Part shown: piece after piece, positions 59,541 to 64,000 of the stretch
How the letters are laid out: each line of letters opens with the position of its first letter
How positions within the stretch are numbered: position 1 is the stretch's first letter
NCBI GenBank assembly: GCA_963169325.1
Contig: CAUJEY010000151.1
Coordinates: forward strand, 24,424 to 88,423
Length of the DNA stretch: 64,000 nt
Direction: 5' to 3'
From: Bacteroidota bacterium
GTDB taxonomy: Bacteria > Bacteroidota > Bacteroidia > Chitinophagales > Saprospiraceae
Notes under the pieces: generated by a model
Database searches by the model: none
What the model was told of the DNA's origin: nothing
What the model saw: the letters and a program-made list of their open reading frames with translations, nothing else
Made by a program: the position numbers and the translations under genes

Positions 59541-59954
59541 ATGCTGAAAAAAATTGTGCTTTTGCTCTTGGCCGCCGGCCTGATCGGCGGTAGCGTCGCG
59601 TATTACCTATGGACCAAAAAGGTACCCAGTATGGCTGGCGAAAAGTCTGAACTGGTTACTTCCGCCGAACAATTGTTCACCGAATTTGCCAATGATGAGA
59701 CCGCCGCTACGACCAAATATGTAGGCAAAATTGTGACCGTTAGCGGAAAAGTGCGCGAATCTTCCAAAATGGAAGACGGCACGCCCAAGGTACTGCTCGA
59801 AACGGGCAGCGACTTCGGGGTCTCCTGCGAGTTCGATCCGAATACAAAACATGCGCATACCAACTTCCAACCCGGCACAATGCTGACCTTGAAAGGGGAG
59901 TGCGCCGGCCTGAACCTGGATGTACAACTGGCGCGTTGCGTAGTCGTTGAGTAA
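59541..59954 (+). CDS. Membrane-anchored OB-fold (tRNA_anti-like) protein
   Basis: I start at the ATG at 59541, because the longer frame from 59367 begins in the palindromic repeat. The 137-residue protein has an N-terminal membrane anchor (LKKIVLLLLAAGLIGGSVAY) and a 100-residue OB-fold of the tRNA_anti-like type (ATTKYVGKIVTVSGKVRESS, PGTMLTLKGECAGLNLDVQL). The ending LDVQLARCVVV is common in the family. Its role is unknown; it precedes YceI by 97 bases. Confidence 0.75.
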   Translation: MLKKIVLLLLAAGLIGGSVAYYLWTKKVPSMAGEKSELVTSAEQLFTEFANDETAATTKYVGKIVTVSGKVRESSKMEDGTPKVLLETGSDFGVSCEFDPNTKHAHTNFQPGTMLTLKGECAGLNLDVQLARCVVVE

Positions 59955-60051
59955 AAGCATGTTGGGATTTTTCCCGCCGGGCCCAAAAAACCGCTAAGAT
60001 AAAATGACGAAAACCAACCCTTTGTTAACCATTTCACTATCAACCAGACAC

Positions 60052-60603
60052 ATGAAAAAATTAATTTTATTTGCCGCTGCGCTTTGTGCTTTAGCAATTC
60101 CGGCTTCCGCCCAAAAGTTTTTCACCCGCGATGCCAAGGTTCAATTCAATTCGGATACGCCGATGGAAAAAATTGAAGCCGTCAACAAAAGCGGTACGGC
60201 CATTATCGATACCCAAACCGGTAAAATGGAATGGAAGGTGCTGATCAAAAATTTTATTTTTGAAAAAGCGCTGATGCAGGAGCACTTCAATGAAAACTAC
60301 ATGGAGTCGTCCAAATTTCCCAACGCCACATTTAAAGGCGCCTTGACGGATTTAAGCAGCGTAAATTTTGGAAAGGATGGCACCTATAAGGTCAAGACCA
60401 AAGGCACGATGGAAATACACGGCGTCAAAAAGGAAATAGAGGTACCCGGTACCCTGACCATTGGTGGCGGCGCGATCACTATTAAATCGGATTTCACGGT
60501 AGCCTGCGCCGATTATAATATCCAGATTCCCGGTGTCGTCCGCGAAAAAATTGCCAAAGAGATCAACGTAAAGGTAGAAGCCAAGCTGAACCCGATGAAG
60601 TAA
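60052..60603 (+). CDS. YceI-family secreted lipid-binding protein
   Basis: I use the ATG at 60052, opening a signal peptide (MKKLILFAAALCALAIPASA). The 183-residue protein has the YceI lipocalin-like barrel: KVQFNSDTPMEKIEAVNKSG, FEKALMQEHFNENYMESSKFP, ATFKGALTD and MEIHGVKKEIEVPGTLTI. YceI proteins bind isoprenoid chains or other amphiphiles in the periplasm. The gene sits between the OB-fold gene and the DUF5777 barrel gene, a common order in Bacteroidota. Confidence 0.92.
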   Translation: MKKLILFAAALCALAIPASAQKFFTRDAKVQFNSDTPMEKIEAVNKSGTAIIDTQTGKMEWKVLIKNFIFEKALMQEHFNENYMESSKFPNATFKGALTDLSSVNFGKDGTYKVKTKGTMEIHGVKKEIEVPGTLTIGGGAITIKSDFTVACADYNIQIPGVVREKIAKEINVKVEAKLNPMK

Positions 60604-60660
60604 GGCCGGCTCCTGTTTACGAGGCTGTCTTATAAGTCGCATTTTAGAAAACATGGCAGA

Positions 60661-60734
60661 TTTTTTTAACACATAGGCACATAGGTCACATAGTATTCGT
60701 GCTATGTGACCTATGTGCCTATGTGTTTAAAAAA
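60661..60734. terminator. Bidirectional terminator-shaped inverted repeat (ACACATAGGCACATAGG word)
   Basis: Arms 60661-60693 and 60702-60734 pair with one mismatch over 33 bp, loop 8 bases. The left arm starts with T7 and the right ends in A-rich sequence, so on both strands the stem is followed by a T-run. It lies between YceI (stop 60603) and the DUF5777 gene (start 60808). Confidence 0.8.
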
Positions 60735-60807
60735 TTTTAAGTTCCTATTTTCGTGTTTACTTATGATACAGCTACCTCATATTTCACCATTCATTTCACC
60801 ATCCTTT

Positions 60808-61695
60808 ATGAAAAAATCCTTACTCTTTTTTTGCTGCCTTTTGTTGACTCAATGGCTTGTCGCCCAGGATGAAGGCGACCTGCTTTCCCTGCTCGGTGAG
60901 GAAGCGACTACGGAATATGCCACGGCCAGTTTTAAAACGAACCGCGTGGTGAACGGACATTCCATTGAAAATACCGCTGCCGGTGTGATGGATTTTAAAA
61001 TCTCGCACCGATTTTCACCGCTCAACCAGGGTCTTTACGATATTTTCGGCTTAGACGGCGCAACCATCCGGATCGGCCTGGACTACGGCATTACCGACCG
61101 GCTGATGATCGGCGCGGGCCGCAGCACCAAAGAAAAAATCATCGACGGTTTTGCGAAGTATAAAATCCTGCGCCAATCAACCGGCAAACGAAATATGCCG
61201 GTATCGCTTTCTTATCTGGTGGATGCACAGATCAAAACGGTGAAATTTTCGGACCAGACCCGCGAAAACCTTTTTCCTTCCCGCCTCTATTACACCCACC
61301 AGCTCTTGATCGGGCGAAAATTCAATAATACCTTCACCCTGCAACTGATGCCGACCCTGCTGCACCGCAATTTGGTGGAAACCAAGGCCGAAAAAAACGA
61401 CGTGCTCGCCATGGGTGTCGCCGGACGTATCAAGTTGACCAAACGGGTGACCATCAACGCGGAATATTACTACGTGCTTCCCGACCAAATCAGACCGGAA
61501 TACACCAATGTACTTTCGCTCGGGTTTGATATTGAAACTGGCGGACACGTTTTCCAGTTGCATTTTACGAATTCTACCGATATGACTTACAAGGGTTTCA
61601 TTACCGAAACAACCGACCAGTGGTTCGACGGTGTTCGTTTCGGTTTCAATATCTCGCGGGTGTTCACGATTGTGAAACCCAAAGGATTGTATTAA
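60808..61695 (+). CDS. DUF5777 outer-membrane beta-barrel protein
   Basis: I use the ATG at 60808 (signal MKKSLLFFCCLLLTQWLVAQ). A longer frame from 60706 begins in the palindrome. The 295-residue protein matches the DUF5777 barrel family: NGHSIENTAAGVMDFKISHR, IRIGLDYGITDRLMIGAGRS and the C-terminal LHFTNSTDMTYKGFITETTD. It is a predicted outer-membrane barrel of 10-12 strands. The family occurs next to YceI and cytochrome genes, as here, and is thought to belong to the same respiratory or envelope module (inference). Confidence 0.85.
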   Translation: MKKSLLFFCCLLLTQWLVAQDEGDLLSLLGEEATTEYATASFKTNRVVNGHSIENTAAGVMDFKISHRFSPLNQGLYDIFGLDGATIRIGLDYGITDRLMIGAGRSTKEKIIDGFAKYKILRQSTGKRNMPVSLSYLVDAQIKTVKFSDQTRENLFPSRLYYTHQLLIGRKFNNTFTLQLMPTLLHRNLVETKAEKNDVLAMGVAGRIKLTKRVTINAEYYYVLPDQIRPEYTNVLSLGFDIETGGHVFQLHFTNSTDMTYKGFITETTDQWFDGVRFGFNISRVFTIVKPKGLY

Positions 61696-61699
61696 CGGT

Positions 61700-62743
61700 T
61701 CAAAGTAGTTCCAACGCATTATAGTACCGAAGCCGCCGTTCCATCTCCTTTCTGGTCAGCTCCGGTATACTTATAGAAAACGGCTCCGTATCCGGCACAG
61801 CTATTCGCACTATGCCGGATGCGTTTTTTTTATCCTGCAACATCAATTTCCAAAGTGCCGGGAAAGATGATTCCGGGATAGGGCGATGGCCGAAGTGGCG
61901 GATTATGATGGTTGAATCCCTGGCTCCTTCACAAATCATACCGATCGCCACCGCCTCGCCGTGCGTCAAGGGGTGCTCCGTGTGCAGGAAATAACTTTCC
62001 AGGGCATGGCCGATGGTATGGCCGTAATTGAGCAGCGCCCGCAGCCCTTTTTCCAGGGGGTCTTCCGCCACCACCCGTACTTTTACGGCAATGGAGGCGC
62101 ATAGCAGGTCGTGCCAATCGGTTCTGTCCGGTGTGAGTTGGTTTGCCGGCATTACCCGGATCGTCTCCCACAGGCCGGGGGCGCCGATCAACGCGTGTTT
62201 GATCACTTCGGCAAAGCCGCTGCGCAGCTCGCGCGCCGGCAGGGTATGCAAAAAGGCCGGATCGACGAACACTGCGGCCGGGTTTCGAAACACACCCACG
62301 GCATTTTTTATGCCCTGAAAATCAATACCCAGTTTGCCGCCGATGGCCGCGTCGGTCATGGCCAGCAGGGTAGTGGGGATTTGTATAAAATCCACCCCGC
62401 GCTTGAAGGTAGCCGCACAGAATCCGCCCATATCGCCGATGACGCCGCCTCCGAGGTTGATCACCAGTGCCTTGCGGTCCAGCCGGGCTGCAAACAAGGC
62501 TTGCCAGATGTACTCGCAGGTAGCGAGTGTTTTATGGATTTCGCCCGGGGGGACGATAACAAGCGGAATTTTGGGTGACAGCCCTGTTTTTTGCCAAAAA
62601 AGAGGCAGGCAATGTTCCCGGATATTTTCATCGGTTATGATGAAAATTTGGGAATAATCGTGTTGTTGAAGCCAGGCAGGCAGGTTTTCCTCCAGTGGAG
62701 CAAGCAAAATCGGGTAATCCGAAAGTTGAAAGGTATGCAGCAT
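61700..62743 (-). CDS. aroB: 3-dehydroquinate synthase
   Basis: A 347-residue enzyme of the shikimate pathway that turns DAHP into 3-dehydroquinate, using NAD+ and zinc. Family motifs: VINLGGGVIGDMGGFCAATF, KRGVDFIQIPTTLLAMTDAA, GGKLGIDFQGIKNAVG, GFAEVIKHALIG (Zn-Glu region), LLNYGHTIGHALE and HGEAVAIGM (Zn-His). It is complete. It is convergent with the DUF5777 gene, 5 bases apart, and the histidine kinase gene ends just upstream. Confidence 0.95.
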   Translation of the reverse strand: MLHTFQLSDYPILLAPLEENLPAWLQQHDYSQIFIITDENIREHCLPLFWQKTGLSPKIPLVIVPPGEIHKTLATCEYIWQALFAARLDRKALVINLGGGVIGDMGGFCAATFKRGVDFIQIPTTLLAMTDAAIGGKLGIDFQGIKNAVGVFRNPAAVFVDPAFLHTLPARELRSGFAEVIKHALIGAPGLWETIRVMPANQLTPDRTDWHDLLCASIAVKVRVVAEDPLEKGLRALLNYGHTIGHALESYFLHTEHPLTHGEAVAIGMICEGARDSTIIIRHFGHRPIPESSFPALWKLMLQDKKNASGIVRIAVPDTEPFSISIPELTRKEMERRLRYYNALELL

Positions 62744-62749
62744 GAATGT

Positions 62750-64000
62750 TCAGGCTTCCGCCGGCATTTGAATGGAAATAGTCGTCCCTTTGCCCGGCTC
62801 GCTCGCCAGATTTAGTTTCCAGCGGTGTTCCTTGCAGATGGTCTTTACATAAAAAAGCCCCAGGCCGAAACCTTTTACATTGTGCACATTGCCGGTTGGC
62901 ACACGGTAAAATTTGTCGAACACATGTTTTTGATGTTCTTTGGCAATACCGATACCATTGTCCCGCACACTGAGTACCACGTTGTTACCTTCATTATGCA
63001 GTCGGATGTGGATTTCAGGCGCGCCTTTGGTGTATTTGACGCCGTTGTCTACCAGGTTGTGCAGGATATTGGTCAGGTGCAGGCGGTCTGCCCGAATGCG
63101 GGTATGTGTGGCTTCCAGATCGAGGTGCAGGGCGCCGTTTTTTTCATTGATTTTCAGTTCCAGCGAGGGAGAAATACTGCGCAGCAATTCGGCCAGGTCT
63201 GTTTCTTCAAAATTCAGTTCAATTCTGTCGCGTTCGATTTTTGCCAGTTGCAGCACTTTTTCCACCTGTGTATTTAGCCGCATCGTCTGTTCCTTAATGA
63301 TACCGGAGTAGCGGCTAAGCCGTTGGTCGGCTTTTATCAGGTCGTTTTGCAGGAATACGTCTGTGGAAATGTTTATCGTGGAAATCGGCGTTTTGAACTC
63401 GTGCGTCATGTTATTGATAAAGTCGCGCTGCAATTCCGACAATTGTTTTTGTCGCAGAATTACCATCATGGCGTAGATAAAAAACGCAATAGTGATCAGC
63501 ATGAGCACGGTGAATACTACCACAATCCACATATTGCTCAACATGTTCGCGCTCTTGTTGGGAAAACGAACGCCGAAGTAGTAGATAAAGTCGCTGTTGC
63601 TGTGTGCCGGCAACGGCGCCTCGATTTGTTCCCCTTCGCCCAGTGCCGAGGGTTTTTTGTATTTAATCATACGACCGCTCACCATTTGGTTACTGGAACA
63701 GTCGAAGATGCCGTATTGGAAATCTTCGCGCATACCCTGGTTTTCGAATGCTTTTTGCAGGTAAAATTCCAGGGTCGGCGCATCAAACTGATTGTCGATG
63801 TTCACCACATAATAATTGGAAGAAACCTGTTCGATGAGGCTGGCGTCTTTCAGTACAAAAATACCTACGCGGGCCAGGTCGCGGGCCGTATCGAGCAGTG
63901 CCTGGTACACCTTGCGGTTAAACTCCCGCTCCTGCAAATCCCAGGAGCGCAGCACCCAATAAGCCTGAACGGCTAACAAACTCAGGATCGAGAATGCGCC
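62750..64000 (-). CDS. Sensor histidine kinase, N-terminus cut by window edge
   Basis: The frame stays open to the right edge (start outside). Visible, in order: a first membrane helix at the edge, a periplasmic sensor region of about 130 residues (QALLDTARDLARVGIFVLKD), a second membrane helix (MWIVVVFTVLMLITIAFFIY), the HisKA box (DFINNMTHEFKTPISTINIS) and a catalytic domain (ILHNLVDNGVKYT; VRDNGIGIAKEHQKHVFDKF; GFGLGLFYVKTI). It ends 7 bases before aroB and probably pairs with a response regulator outside the window. Confidence 0.9.
   Translation of the reverse strand, partial: GAFSILSLLAVQAYWVLRSWDLQEREFNRKVYQALLDTARDLARVGIFVLKDASLIEQVSSNYYVVNIDNQFDAPTLEFYLQKAFENQGMREDFQYGIFDCSSNQMVSGRMIKYKKPSALGEGEQIEAPLPAHSNSDFIYYFGVRFPNKSANMLSNMWIVVVFTVLMLITIAFFIYAMMVILRQKQLSELQRDFINNMTHEFKTPISTINISTDVFLQNDLIKADQRLSRYSGIIKEQTMRLNTQVEKVLQLAKIERDRIELNFEETDLAELLRSISPSLELKINEKNGALHLDLEATHTRIRADRLHLTNILHNLVDNGVKYTKGAPEIHIRLHNEGNNVVLSVRDNGIGIAKEHQKHVFDKFYRVPTGNVHNVKGFGLGLFYVKTICKEHRWKLNLASEPGKGTTISIQMPAEA

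Overview
The window looks like a chromosomal segment of a Bacteroidota bacterium, probably of the Saprospiria type (the class is inference). The signs are a SusC/SusD pair, two proteins with type IX secretion C-terminal domains, a fused lpxC-fabZ gene, sphingolipid genes, and many start sites preceded by the Bacteroidota -7 motif TAnnTTTG without Shine-Dalgarno sequences. No rRNA, tRNA, CRISPR array or prophage was found.

Layout. 1-5.1 kb: an ABC-type permease (cut by the edge) and an OmpA-anchored binding protein, a cupin, a di-haem cytochrome c and small secreted or membrane proteins. 5.3-9.8 kb: an orphan LuxR-type regulator, a CrtI-like oxidoreductase, a lipoprotein peptidase-like hydrolase and a T9SS cargo protein. 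9.8-10.0 kb: the decayed tail of an OmpA gene. 10.3-17.3 kb: a small polysaccharide-utilisation locus (SusC, SusD, GH20 hexosaminidase) for GlcNAc-containing glycans. 17.4-22.2 kb: a predicted barrel protein, a DUF4920 lipoprotein, a secreted MORN-caspase protein, a TPR-like membrane protein and a DUF2071 protein.

22.3-27.8 kb is an A+T-rich, transfer-like island. It holds an HhH-GPD glycosylase with an Fe-S cluster, a cytosine-C5 DNA methyltransferase, an 818-residue protein with two GHKL ATPase modules joined by a coiled coil and a DHp-like helix, and, overlapping it by 4 nt, a receiver-domain protein whose C-terminal half carries an R-x4-H motif like that of HEPN ribonucleases. No ordinary restriction nuclease is present. 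I read this as a candidate methylation-linked phosphorelay/HEPN defence system, the best novel-system candidate here.

28-34.3 kb: urocanate hydratase, a beta-propeller protein, an ABC ATPase, lpxA and lpxC-fabZ. 34.3-44.9 kb, all on the minus strand, is a nearly complete inositol-sphingolipid supercluster: serine palmitoyltransferase, GNAT-type ceramide synthase candidate and epimerase-type ceramide reductase candidate, followed by inositol-phosphate synthase, PgpA-type phosphatase, GtrA protein, DUF5686 protein, CDP-alcohol transferase, DUF4833 protein and a PAP2-type candidate inositol-phosphoceramide synthase.

45.3-64 kb: recR, a universal stress protein, a second T9SS cargo protein, a beta-helix/PA14 protein, an antitoxin-like gene with a 34-codon toxin stump, a GT-C glycosyltransferase, lgt, uvrA, a 41-residue membrane protein missed by longer ORF cut-offs, a mono-haem cytochrome, an IS481-like element with a frameshifted transposase, OB-fold, YceI and DUF5777 proteins, aroB and a histidine kinase cut by the right edge.

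An unusual theme is gene-end palindromes. At least ten intergenic spaces carry long inverted repeats, some perfect over 43-44 bp, built from short tandem words. Each site has its own or a related word. One pair of arms is split by the IS, one supplies C-terminal codons to a gene, and a different palindrome is inserted in frame in uvrA, with a half copy in the beta-helix gene.
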